Of a DNA stretch of 40,502 nt, positions 16,041 through 23,879 are shown piece by piece (the stretch's first letter is position 1; each line of letters starts with the position of its first letter). The notes under the pieces were generated by a model. The model saw only the letters and a list, made by a program, of their open reading frames with translations. It had not been told where the DNA came from and ran no database searches. This DNA is from Bacteroidales bacterium (lineage in GTDB: Bacteria; Bacteroidota; Bacteroidia; Bacteroidales; P3). Both the position numbers and the translations under genes were made by a program. The stretch covers positions 1-40,502 of the forward strand of contig JAFWOP010000090.1 of assembly GCA_017545365.1 (NCBI GenBank). The letters are read 5' to 3'.

Positions 16041-19000
16041 ATGAAACAAAACAACCTTTTCAATTCATTCTTCCATCCCTTCAGGGAGGGGCTGGGGGTA
16101 GGCTTCCCTTCTGGGGGTAGGCTTCTGCTGGGGCTCCTGTTTGCCCTATTCGGCACCATCAGCGCCTCGGCACAGGAGGCGTATGCAGTATTATCTACTG
16201 ATCAAACGACGCTGACGTTCTACTACGACACGCAGCGGAGCAGTCACGCGGGAACCACCTATGACCTGAACACGGGCAGCAACGACCCCGGCTGGATTAA
16301 CAACACGAATGTTACCAGCGTAGTGTTCGACGCCTCGTTTGCCAGCGCCCGTCCGACGACCACACGTTCATGGTTCTATGGCTTAGGCAACCTGGCAACC
16401 ATTACGGGCATTGAGAATCTCAATATCAGCGAGGTGACGGATATGAACCATATGTTCTACCACTGCAGCAGCCTGCCGAGCCTCAACCTGAGCACCTTCA
16501 ACACGGAGAACGTGACGGATATGAACTTTATGTTCTCTGGCTGCAGCAGCCTGCCGAGCCTCAACCTGAGCACCTTCAACACGGCTAAGGTAACGAACAT
16601 GGCCTATATGTTCTCTGGCTGCAGCAGCCTGACCAGCCTCGACTTGAGCAACTTCAACACGGCGAAGGTGACGAACATGAGCCAAATGTTCTCTAGCTGC
16701 AAAAAGCTGGCGAGCCTCGACCTGAGCCATTTCAACACACAGAACGTGACGAACATGTCCAATATGTTCTACAACTGCAACAGCCTGACCGACCTCGACC
16801 TGAGCCATTTCAACACACAGAACGTGACGAACATGTCCAATATGTTCTACAACTGCAGCAGCCTGACCAGCTTCAATGTGAGCAGTTTCAACACGGAGAA
16901 GGTGACGAACATGCTCGGTATGTTCTACAACTGCAGCAGCTTGACCAGCCTCAACGTGAGCAGTTTCAACACGGCGAACGTGACGAACATGAGCAATATG
17001 TTTGCTGGCTGCAGTAGCCTGACGAGCCTCGACCTGAGCAACTTCAACACGGAGAAGGTGACAGGCATGAACTCTATGTTCAATGGCTGCAGCAGACTGA
17101 CCGACCTCGACGTGAGCGGCTTCAACACGGAGAATGTGACGAACATGAGTCGTATGTTCTATGGCTGCACCCGCCTGACGAGCCTCGACGTGAACGGCTT
17201 CAACACACAGAACGTGACCAACATGAGCAATATGTTCTATGCCTGCACCCGCCTGACGAGCCTCGACCTGAGCAACTTCAACACGACTAAGGTGACGGAC
17301 ATGAGCAATATGTTCAGAGCCTGTAGCGGACTGACTACTATCTATGCGGGCAGCAATTGGAGTACGACAAACGTGACGTCATCCGACGGCATGTTCACCG
17401 GCTGCACCAACCTTGTAGGTGGCGCTGGAACGGCGTATGACCAAAGCCAAATCGATCAGGCCTACGCACATATCGACGGCGGCACGAGCAATCCAGGATA
17501 CTTCACCGAGAAACGGATCGAGGCATACGCGGTCTTATCCACTGGTCAAACGACGCTGACGTTCTACTACGACCACCTTAAGGGCACGCGCGAGGGCACC
17601 AAGTACGATCTGAACACCGGGGGCAGCAACCCAGGCTGGATTAACAACACGAATGTTACCAGCGTAGTGTTCGACGCCTCGTTTGCCAACGCCCGCCCGA
17701 CGACCACACGTTCATGGTTCAATGGTTTGAGTAACCTGGCAACCATCACGGGCATCGAGTACCTCAATACCAGCGAGGTGAGGGACATGATCAATATGTT
17801 CTATGGCTGCAGCAAGCTGACCAGCCTCGACGTGAGCCACTTCAACACAGCGAACGTGACGTTAATGAGCGGTATGTTCAGTGGCTGCAGCAGCCTGACG
17901 AACCTCGACGTGAGCAACTTTAACACACAGAACGTGACGGGCATGGGCACAATGTTCTACAACTGCAGCAGCCTGACGAGCCTAGATCTTAGCAACTTCA
18001 ACACACAGAACGTGACGAACATGGGCACTATGTTTTTCAACTGCAGCGCCCTGACCAGCCTCGATGTGAGCAGCTTCAACACGGAGAAGGTGACGGACAT
18101 GCTCTATATGTTCTACTACTGCACCAACCTGACCAGCCTCAACGTGAGCAACTTCAACACGGGGAAGGTGGCGAACATGTACAGTATGTTCTCTGGCTGC
18201 AGCAGCCTAATGAGCCTCGACCTGAGCAACTTCAACACACAGAACGTGATGGGCATGAGCAATATGTTCAGTGGCTGCAGCAGCCTGACGAGCCTCGACC
18301 TGAGCCATTTCAACACGGAGAATGTGACGAACATGAGCGATATGTTCAATGGCTGCAGCAGCCTGACGAGCCTCGACCTGAGAAACTTCAACACGGAGAA
18401 GGTGACGAACATGAATGGTATGTTCTACAACTGCACCAGACTGACCGGCCTCAACGTGAGCAACTTCAACACGGAGAATGTGACGGTCATGAGCGGTATG
18501 TTCTACAACTGCAGCGCCCTGACCAGCCTCGACGTGAGCTATTTCAACACGGAGAATGTGACGAACATGGGTAGTATGTTCCAAGCCTGCACCAGCCTGA
18601 CGCGCCTCGACGTGAGCAACTTCAACACGGAGGAGGTGACGGACATGAAAAATATGTTCCAAGGCTGCAGCGCCCTGACCGGCCTTGACGTGAGCAGCTT
18701 CAACACGGCGAACGTGACGGACATGCGCTATATGTTCTCTGGCTGCAGCAGCCTGACGAGCCTCGACGTGACCAACTTCAACACGGCGAACGTGACGAAC
18801 ATGTACGGTATGTTTAATTACTGCACCAGCCTGACGAGCCTCGACGTGAGCAACTTCAACACGGAGAAGGTGACGGACATGGGATATATGTTCTCTATCT
18901 GCAGCAGCCTGACGAGCCTCGACTTGAGCAGCTTCAACACGGAGAATGTGACGAGCATGGGCTATATGTTCACTTCCTGCAGCAGACTGACCACTATCTA

Positions 19001-19361
19001 TGTGGGCAGCAATTGGAGTACGGCGAACGTGACGTCATCCCTCTACATGTTCATTAGCTGCTTCAGCCTCAAGGGCGGACAGGGTACAACGTATGATGAA
19101 AACCACATTGATCAGGCCTACGCACATATCGATGCCGCCGACAACCCTGGCTACTTCACGGCAAAGGGCGCCTTCCTGCTTGGCGACGTGAACGGCGATG
19201 GCGACGTGAATGTGGCCGACGTGACAGCGCTGGTGAACATTGTTAACAATGTTCAAATTGAAAATGGACAATGGATAATTGAAAATGCCGACGTGGATGG
19301 AAGTGGCGAGGTGACGAGAGACGATGTGCCGGCACTGGTGAACAAGATACTTGGAAAGTAG
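16041..19361 (+). CDS. BspA-like DUF285-repeat surface protein with C-terminal dockerin
   Basis: 1106 residues. After a signal peptide (cleavage near ASAQ, residues 42-45) come two tandem blocks, each opening with an EAYAVLST...TLTFYYD preamble (residue 46 and residue 494). Block one holds 12 and block two 16 copies of a 26-residue repeat close to NTENVTNMSNMFYNCSSLTS plus LDLSNF. This is the DUF285/BspA leucine-rich-like surface repeat, and each block ends with a cap (NWST-NVTSS...GYFT). The last 59 residues are a dockerin-like module with calcium loops DVNGDGDVNVAD (1049-1060) and DVDGSGEVTRDD (1084-1095). BspA proteins of oral Bacteroidota bind host matrix, but no binding target can be read here. 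The signal peptide is odd, with an insert-like GLGVGFPSGGR stretch. There is no type IX tail. Confidence 0.9.
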   Translation: MKQNNLFNSFFHPFREGLGVGFPSGGRLLLGLLFALFGTISASAQEAYAVLSTDQTTLTFYYDTQRSSHAGTTYDLNTGSNDPGWINNTNVTSVVFDASFASARPTTTRSWFYGLGNLATITGIENLNISEVTDMNHMFYHCSSLPSLNLSTFNTENVTDMNFMFSGCSSLPSLNLSTFNTAKVTNMAYMFSGCSSLTSLDLSNFNTAKVTNMSQMFSSCKKLASLDLSHFNTQNVTNMSNMFYNCNSLTDLDLSHFNTQNVTNMSNMFYNCSSLTSFNVSSFNTEKVTNMLGMFYNCSSLTSLNVSSFNTANVTNMSNMFAGCSSLTSLDLSNFNTEKVTGMNSMFNGCSRLTDLDVSGFNTENVTNMSRMFYGCTRLTSLDVNGFNTQNVTNMSNMFYACTRLTSLDLSNFNTTKVTDMSNMFRACSGLTTIYAGSNWSTTNVTSSDGMFTGCTNLVGGAGTAYDQSQIDQAYAHIDGGTSNPGYFTEKRIEAYAVLSTGQTTLTFYYDHLKGTREGTKYDLNTGGSNPGWINNTNVTSVVFDASFANARPTTTRSWFNGLSNLATITGIEYLNTSEVRDMINMFYGCSKLTSLDVSHFNTANVTLMSGMFSGCSSLTNLDVSNFNTQNVTGMGTMFYNCSSLTSLDLSNFNTQNVTNMGTMFFNCSALTSLDVSSFNTEKVTDMLYMFYYCTNLTSLNVSNFNTGKVANMYSMFSGCSSLMSLDLSNFNTQNVMGMSNMFSGCSSLTSLDLSHFNTENVTNMSDMFNGCSSLTSLDLRNFNTEKVTNMNGMFYNCTRLTGLNVSNFNTENVTVMSGMFYNCSALTSLDVSYFNTENVTNMGSMFQACTSLTRLDVSNFNTEEVTDMKNMFQGCSALTGLDVSSFNTANVTDMRYMFSGCSSLTSLDVTNFNTANVTNMYGMFNYCTSLTSLDVSNFNTEKVTDMGYMFSICSSLTSLDLSSFNTENVTSMGYMFTSCSRLTTIYVGSNWSTANVTSSLYMFISCFSLKGGQGTTYDENHIDQAYAHIDAADNPGYFTAKGAFLLGDVNGDGDVNVADVTALVNIVNNVQIENGQWIIENADVDGSGEVTRDDVPALVNKILGK

Positions 19362-19436
19362 AAAAGGGTAGCCTCATCCCCTCTCCAAGGGTCAATGATA
19401 TAGAATGTGACCTATAGAGCACTGAAAGTGCGACAG

Positions 19437-19485
19437 AATACAGGCAGACGGTGAAGTGCGTAGCACGAAACCGCCTGCCTGTATT
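19437..19485. repeat. Long hairpin after the BspA-like gene
   Basis: AATACAGGCAGACGGT (19437-19452) pairs with ACCGCCTGCCTGTATT (19470-19485) at 15 of 16 positions, and GTGC/GCAC pairs inside the loop. No T-tract follows, so it is more like a REP-type palindrome than a classical terminator, though it could block transcription. Confidence 0.75.
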
Positions 19486-19523
19486 ATTGTCAGGCCTTCA
19501 GCCTTCGTTGTCGTGCGACTATC

Positions 19524-19589
19524 TCAGTGCTTTCGTGCATGTAAACCATTGCTCTGGTGATGCTATCTCAATGCTCTAGTGATGCGGGA
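19524..19589. repeat. 22-bp periodic array, left arm (3 units)
   Basis: Three units of 22 bases start at 19524, 19546 and 19568. They share (A/T)TGCTCT(A/G)GTGATGC or the related GTGCTTTCGTGCATG. The motif is the reverse complement of the one in the right arm at 19763-19850. A 16-base spacer follows before the central array. Confidence 0.75.
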
Positions 19590-19605
19590 GCAATGAGGTG
19601 GAAAA

Positions 19606-19737
19606 GTAAATTAACTTAATTTGTGCGGTAAATTAAGTTATTTTATTCAGTAAATTAAGTTATTTTACTTAGCAAATTAAGTTAATTTACTCATCAAATT
19701 AAGTTAATTTACTGAATAAAATCAGTTGATTTGCTTA
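19606..19737. repeat. 22-bp periodic array, AT-rich centre (6 units)
   Basis: Six consecutive 22-base units begin at 19606, 19628, 19650, 19672, 19694 and 19716. The core is AAATTAAGTTAATTTAC, itself nearly palindromic; the first and last units are the most diverged. The 22-base spacing is about two helical turns, so the cores would face the same side of the DNA. No gene is present. Confidence 0.9.
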
Positions 19738-19740
19738 ATT

Positions 19741-19850
19741 GGAGTATTGCTCTCGTGTCATCAGAGCAGTGTTCTTGCATCACGAGAGCAGTGTTCCAGG
19801 TGCACGAAAGCAGTGTTCCAGGTGCACGGAAGCAGCGCTCTATTGGGCTT
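19741..19850. repeat. 22-bp periodic array, right arm (5 units)
   Basis: Units of 22 bases begin at 19741, 19763, 19785, 19807 and 19829. The middle three share AGCAGTGTTC followed by a CACG end, and two are identical but for one base. The motif is inverted relative to the left arm. The array ends 106 bases before the sigma-factor ATG. Confidence 0.85.
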
Positions 19851-19956
19851 AGTTCAATAATATTGCCTGACAAAATGCATAAATATTGTTAACGGCTGTT
19901 GCAAATCGGTGGGATAGGTGTCTTATAAATGTAAAGAGTTAAGAAAAAGGAGACTT

Positions 19957-20460
19957 ATGACCGACAGCGAATTTGAACAGCAAGCCCGCCAGCTATGGCA
20001 GAAGGCAGTAGATGCCAGCCGCAGCTATGGGGCGGGACATGCCGAAGCCGAAGACATCGCACAAGATGTGATGTTGCATCTCTGGCAGTTGCGCCGCGAG
20101 CTCGACCGCTACCGTTCGCTGGAGGCAGTTGCCGTTCAGGCGGCCCGCCGACTCACCTATAACCTGCACAGGCGACAGCCTCTGCTTCCCCTTACTGGAC
20201 AGGAACAGTGTGACAAGGTCGGTGCCGATCCTTCGCAACAGTTGGTGGAGCGTGAGGATGACGAATGGCTTCAGCAGCGTCTCAGTCAGTTGCCATCGAC
20301 ACAACATGCCGTTCTCTATATGCGGCAGGTGGAACACCGCTCCAGTGTTGAAATCTCTCGTCTGCTCGGCATCAGCGAGGCATCAGTTCGTACGTTGCTC
20401 TCTCGTGCCCGTCGTAAGCTGTTAGAAGAAATCAAGAAAAGAAATCAATCACCATTATAA
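19957..20460 (+). CDS. RNA polymerase sigma-70 family (ECF-like) sigma factor
   Basis: 167 residues. The ATG at 19957 is chosen because AAGGAGA lies just upstream; an in-frame GTG at 19918 would add 13 basic residues. Region 2 is seen in AEDIAQDVMLHLWQLRRELD (about 28-50), and region 4, the -35-binding helix-turn-helix, in SSVEISRLLGISEASVRTLL with SRARRKLLEEI after it (about 125-160). The short form without region 1 or 3 fits the ECF class. It is followed after 9 bases by a membrane protein with the layout of an anti-sigma factor, then by an exported protein. ECF genes often autoregulate, so the structured DNA upstream may matter. Confidence 0.9.
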   Translation: MTDSEFEQQARQLWQKAVDASRSYGAGHAEAEDIAQDVMLHLWQLRRELDRYRSLEAVAVQAARRLTYNLHRRQPLLPLTGQEQCDKVGADPSQQLVEREDDEWLQQRLSQLPSTQHAVLYMRQVEHRSSVEISRLLGISEASVRTLLSRARRKLLEEIKKRNQSPL

Positions 20461-20469
20461 CATTCTCTC

Positions 20470-21228
20470 ATGTCTATGGAACCCATTGATAATCAGAAAT
20501 ATATCGCTCGTTTGCTCGACCGATTCTTGCAAGGAGATAGCACCCTTGAAGAAGAGCAAATCCTTGCCGACTACTTCCGTTCTGCTACCGACTTGCCAGC
20601 CGAGTGGGAGGACTTTCGCACGATGTTTCGTTACTTCGACCAGGGCATGGAACACATCGACTATGCCCAGCAGGAGGAGGTTGCGTCAGGGCTGCTTTCG
20701 GCATTGCCCACTACGGCTCGTCGCTCGTCGCGGTGGTGGTTAACGGCTGCTGCCTCCCTGTTGATTCTGGTAGGAATGGCGGTTTCTTTCCATCACTTCC
20801 GACACGAGAAACCTGCTCAAGTTGCCATGACTCACGTTCGCCAGCAACCTATTGCGAGAAAGGTGAATACGCCGCCTGCTCCAGTTGCTACTCCCGACAA
20901 ATCGCAAGGCAGAAAAGCTGTGGTTGTTGCGTCTCGCAGTAAGTCGATGGGCGATGGCCCTCATGGAAGGAAAACGAACCGTAAACCGCAAGGAGCGGCT
21001 GCCCGAATTCCGGTAGAAGAGCAAGCAGCAGAACATCCTGTGTCGCTGGAGCCGACTGCTGATGCGTCTTTCGAGGAGCTGCGCGAGGCACAGCGATTGG
21101 CAATACATAACGATGTGGTTGAAGCCGTCTATGAACTATTGCCCGACGATGGCAGTCTTCTGCATCTGGCTACCGATGAAAACGGCGCCTATGCCATCAT
21201 CCCAACGACGATGGTTCGCGAGTTGTAG
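20470..21228 (+). CDS. Putative membrane anti-sigma factor
   Basis: 252 residues (an in-frame ATG at 20476 is also possible). The N-terminal 85 residues are cytoplasmic and acidic (YIARLLDRFLQGDSTLEEEQ), resembling the start of many Bacteroidota anti-sigma-like proteins. One membrane span lies at about 89-107 (WWLTAAASLLILVGMAV). The remainder would be periplasmic and begins basic and Pro/Ser-rich. The C-terminal region LREAQRLAIHNDVVEAVYEL is helical. No zinc-binding HxxxCxxC motif is present. The assignment rests mainly on position 9 bases after the sigma gene and on topology. Confidence 0.65.
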   Translation: MSMEPIDNQKYIARLLDRFLQGDSTLEEEQILADYFRSATDLPAEWEDFRTMFRYFDQGMEHIDYAQQEEVASGLLSALPTTARRSSRWWLTAAASLLILVGMAVSFHHFRHEKPAQVAMTHVRQQPIARKVNTPPAPVATPDKSQGRKAVVVASRSKSMGDGPHGRKTNRKPQGAAARIPVEEQAAEHPVSLEPTADASFEELREAQRLAIHNDVVEAVYELLPDDGSLLHLATDENGAYAIIPTTMVREL

Positions 21229-21297
21229 GTCGCCAATGCATTCAGAATGATGATTACAATGAATTCAGAAATATGAATCCAACAAATAAATAAAACA

Positions 21298-22278
21298 ATG
21301 AAAAAGATGAAAACAAATTCCACACTTCCTCGCAGGCTCGCCGCTGCAGCAGTCCTGCTCGTCGTGGCCTCTGGCTCTTTTGCACAAAAGAATATCGAAG
21401 CCGCGTTCGCCAGTTTCAAAAGCGAAAAGGCCGTGACCATCTCTGAGAGTCGTAGCCGCGAAACCGATCCCGCTACGGGCCAGCTCAAAGAGCGCACCGA
21501 GGGCATTGACTTTTCGCTCGATGCCAGCAAGAAAAACCTCATCGATAAGCTGTGTGCGGCTTTCGACCGCGACCGCGATGCCTCGTATAATGAATTCTCT
21601 CACACGGGCAATGGCCGTTCTCCACAGCCGATCTTAATAGGAAACGAGATCTCGGTGGGCGTCGGCAAGAACATGAATTATGTCGTGATGGCCTTTGCCG
21701 ATAAGCAGACAGCTGAAGAAGGCAAGCCGATAAACCGCACGGTCTATGCCATGGAGTGGGCCAAAGATGCAAAGGACGGCAAGACGATTACGGGAACGCT
21801 CTATGTGGTCTATGGTCCTATTCCACAGAAACGTTCGGTCACGATCACCCGTGCAAAGACGATTGGTTCGGCACCGGATGCAATTAGACGTTACGAGGAA
21901 TCGCTGAAAGGACTTGACTTCTCGAATCTCGGACAGACACTGGGCGATGTGGGCTCGGTACTCGCCGACCTTCGCCTGGGTGACTTCGGACTGTTGGCCG
22001 ACAGCCTTGCTGCATCGTCGAGTCAGTCGTCGCTGCAGCCGTGGCTCTACCTCTTCCGCATGCAGACGCGCGGCTATCGAAAGGCAGTCAAGCAAGGCAA
22101 GGATGTCACGTATTACCTGACCAGTCTGCTCGAGCATTGCAAGAAGGAGCATGCCTCGCTAACGGATGACGAGCTCAAGCTTTGCATGGAAGAGCTGCAC
22201 CGCTTGCTCGACATCACCAAGGACGACTTCGACCGTGCCTTGCTCGAGGAATGCATTGGGTTGTTGAAGAAGGGGTGA
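21298..22278 (+). CDS. Exported protein of unknown function in the sigma operon
   Basis: 326 residues (a second ATG lies at 21307). A signal peptide covers about 1-29 (RRLAAAAVLLVVASGSFAQ). The mature part is alpha/beta: an N-terminal region with SFKSEKAVTISESRSRETDP, a middle stretch GTLYVVYGPIPQKRSVTITR, and an all-helical C-terminal third ending DDFDRALLEECIGLLKKG. I recognise no family or catalytic motif. It lies 69 bases after the putative anti-sigma gene on the same strand with no terminator between, so it is probably the third gene of that operon and may be the envelope effector or sensor of the pathway. Confidence 0.7.
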   Translation: MKKMKTNSTLPRRLAAAAVLLVVASGSFAQKNIEAAFASFKSEKAVTISESRSRETDPATGQLKERTEGIDFSLDASKKNLIDKLCAAFDRDRDASYNEFSHTGNGRSPQPILIGNEISVGVGKNMNYVVMAFADKQTAEEGKPINRTVYAMEWAKDAKDGKTITGTLYVVYGPIPQKRSVTITRAKTIGSAPDAIRRYEESLKGLDFSNLGQTLGDVGSVLADLRLGDFGLLADSLAASSSQSSLQPWLYLFRMQTRGYRKAVKQGKDVTYYLTSLLEHCKKEHASLTDDELKLCMEELHRLLDITKDDFDRALLEECIGLLKKG

Positions 22279-22297
22279 GGGAGGACGGCCTATGGAA

Positions 22298-22517
22298 AGA
22301 CCCCAAAGGGGTCTCATGTGTATAACCGCGGGTTAGACCCGCGGTGGATGATCCCCCTCAAACACCCGACCCCAACGGGGTCGCACACAACCATGCTCAT
22401 GGAAGCGAAATGGTATTCTGATTGTTGTGCGTCCCCTTTGGGGACGAGGACATATTAGAGTTCTGCTCTCCGCAGGTCAAGACCTGCGGTTAAGCACATG
22501 AGACCCCTTTGGGGTCT
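22298..22517. mobile_element. 220-bp palindromic element with perfect 23-bp inverted ends
   Basis: Bases 22298-22320 (AGACCCCAAAGGGGTCTCAT plus GTG) are the exact reverse complement of 22495-22517. Inside are further palindromes: 22326-22344 (CCGCGGGT/ACCCGCGG), 22367-22383 (CGACCCC/GGGGTCG), 22431-22445 (GTCCCC/GGGGAC) and 22470-22489 (CCGCAGGT/ACCTGCGG). It has no coding capacity. It resembles a BIME or MITE. It lies between the converging sigma operon and the phospholipase D gene, where it may also end transcription. Confidence 0.75.
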
Positions 22518-22570
22518 TATCGCGATGCGTCATGTGTTATATCATGTAACTATTGAATTAATCCCATTCT

Positions 22571-23863
22571 TTACAGGAATGGGGCGAGGAGATGGGCGAA
22601 CCAACCGCGGAACTTCTGCCAGGGGGTGCGGAACTGGTTCCACGTTTCAGGTGTCAGGCGGAAGGAGTCGCGCTTGTCGGCATCGAAAAGGTCGCAGAGC
22701 TGCTGGGTGATATGTCGGTCGATGATGACAGCGTTTTCTTCATAGTCCCAACGCAATGAACGGGCGTTGAGGTTCGCACTACCAACGGTGCAGAATCGTC
22801 CGTCGACCATGATCACCTTCGTGTGATGGAAGCCCGGCTCGTACATCCATACCTCCACACCTTTCTTCATGAGATGGTGCAGGTTGTAGAACATGCAGTC
22901 GGGAGTGAGCGGGATGTCGCTATGCGTGGATGCCATGATCTCCACCTTCACCCCTCGTTCGGCTGCCTCACGAAGCTTGCGCTTCAGCTTGCGGTTCAGT
23001 GTGAGGTATGGGTTGATGAGTTTGATGCTATCCTTTGCATCGTCGATGGCATGATAGTAGAACGAGCGGATGATGCGATTCGTCTTCTCCGGCTCGCGGT
23101 TGATGATGCCTGCCTGTGTGGGTGGCGACGGGGGCAAGGCATTGGTGTCGATGCTATCGATCGGAGTGAAGTAGGGTGCGGTGTATTGGCCATAATAATA
23201 CTTTGCCCCCTGCAGTCGTTCGCCAGTGGTCTTCTCCCAAATCTGCATGAAGATTCGTTGCAACGTGTTGACCTCGTCGCCTTCTATGCGGCAGTGCATG
23301 TCGCGCCACGAGCCCACCTGCTCCGTGCCATTGATGTAGTAGTCGGCAACATTCATGCCACCGGTATAGGCAATCTGTCCGTCGATGACGACGATTTTGC
23401 GGTGGTCGCGGCTGAAGACGTGGTTAATCCATGGGAAGTTCAGCGGGTCGAACTCATAGATTTGGATGCCCTGGCTGCGTAGTTTACGGATATGCCGGTT
23501 CTTCAGTGGTCGGTTGTTAGACGAGTTGCCGAAAGCATCGTAGAGTGCTCGCACCTCTACGCCCTGTGCCGCCTTTTTTGCCAGCAGGTTGAAGAGCAGC
23601 ATGGCGATGGAGTCGTTGCGGAAGTTGAAATACTCCAAATGGATGCTGCTGCGTGCTTCGCTGATGGCCTGGAACATGTCGTCGAACTTCTCTTGTCCGC
23701 TGATGAGCAGGCGGATGCGGTTGTTATGGGAGAAGGTCACCCCTTCCTGCCGCAGCTGTTCCACGATGATAGAATCGGACGTCGGCTCTGCCATCGGTTG
23801 AGCCAGCGACGGAGAGCAAATCAGAGAGAGCAGAAAGAGTAGTGTGTAGTATGAGGATTTCAC
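22571..23863 (-). CDS. Phospholipase D / cardiolipin synthase family protein
   Basis: 430 residues with a signal peptide (MKSSYYTLLFLLSLICSPSLAQ). Two HKD motifs mark the superfamily: HRKIVVIDG (H154, K156, D161) and HTKVIMVDG (H347, K349, D354), followed by TGGMN and VGSANLNARS. The two half-sites together form one active site that transfers phosphatidyl groups through a phosphohistidine. The layout fits cardiolipin synthases, but those usually start with two membrane spans, whereas this one has a cleavable-looking signal and would be periplasmic. It begins 16 bases after the kdsD stop and is probably the third gene of the kdsA operon. The substrate may be cardiolipin precursors or another envelope phosphodiester. 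Confidence 0.85.
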   Translation of the reverse strand: MKSSYYTLLFLLSLICSPSLAQPMAEPTSDSIIVEQLRQEGVTFSHNNRIRLLISGQEKFDDMFQAISEARSSIHLEYFNFRNDSIAMLLFNLLAKKAAQGVEVRALYDAFGNSSNNRPLKNRHIRKLRSQGIQIYEFDPLNFPWINHVFSRDHRKIVVIDGQIAYTGGMNVADYYINGTEQVGSWRDMHCRIEGDEVNTLQRIFMQIWEKTTGERLQGAKYYYGQYTAPYFTPIDSIDTNALPPSPPTQAGIINREPEKTNRIIRSFYYHAIDDAKDSIKLINPYLTLNRKLKRKLREAAERGVKVEIMASTHSDIPLTPDCMFYNLHHLMKKGVEVWMYEPGFHHTKVIMVDGRFCTVGSANLNARSLRWDYEENAVIIDRHITQQLCDLFDADKRDSFRLTPETWNQFRTPWQKFRGWFAHLLAPFL

Positions 23864-23879
23864 CTTTTTACATCTATAA

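Noticed and set aside
16440..19000. CRISPR or non-coding tandem repeat array in the BspA-like gene
   Set aside because: The 78-bp units are one intact reading frame coding 26-residue protein repeats.
19606..19850. CRISPR array
   Set aside because: Units are contiguous 22-mers without alternating constant repeats and unique spacers, and no cas gene is present.
22498..22710. Small gene at the end of the 220-bp element
   Set aside because: It begins in the palindrome and overlaps the phospholipase D gene on the other strand.
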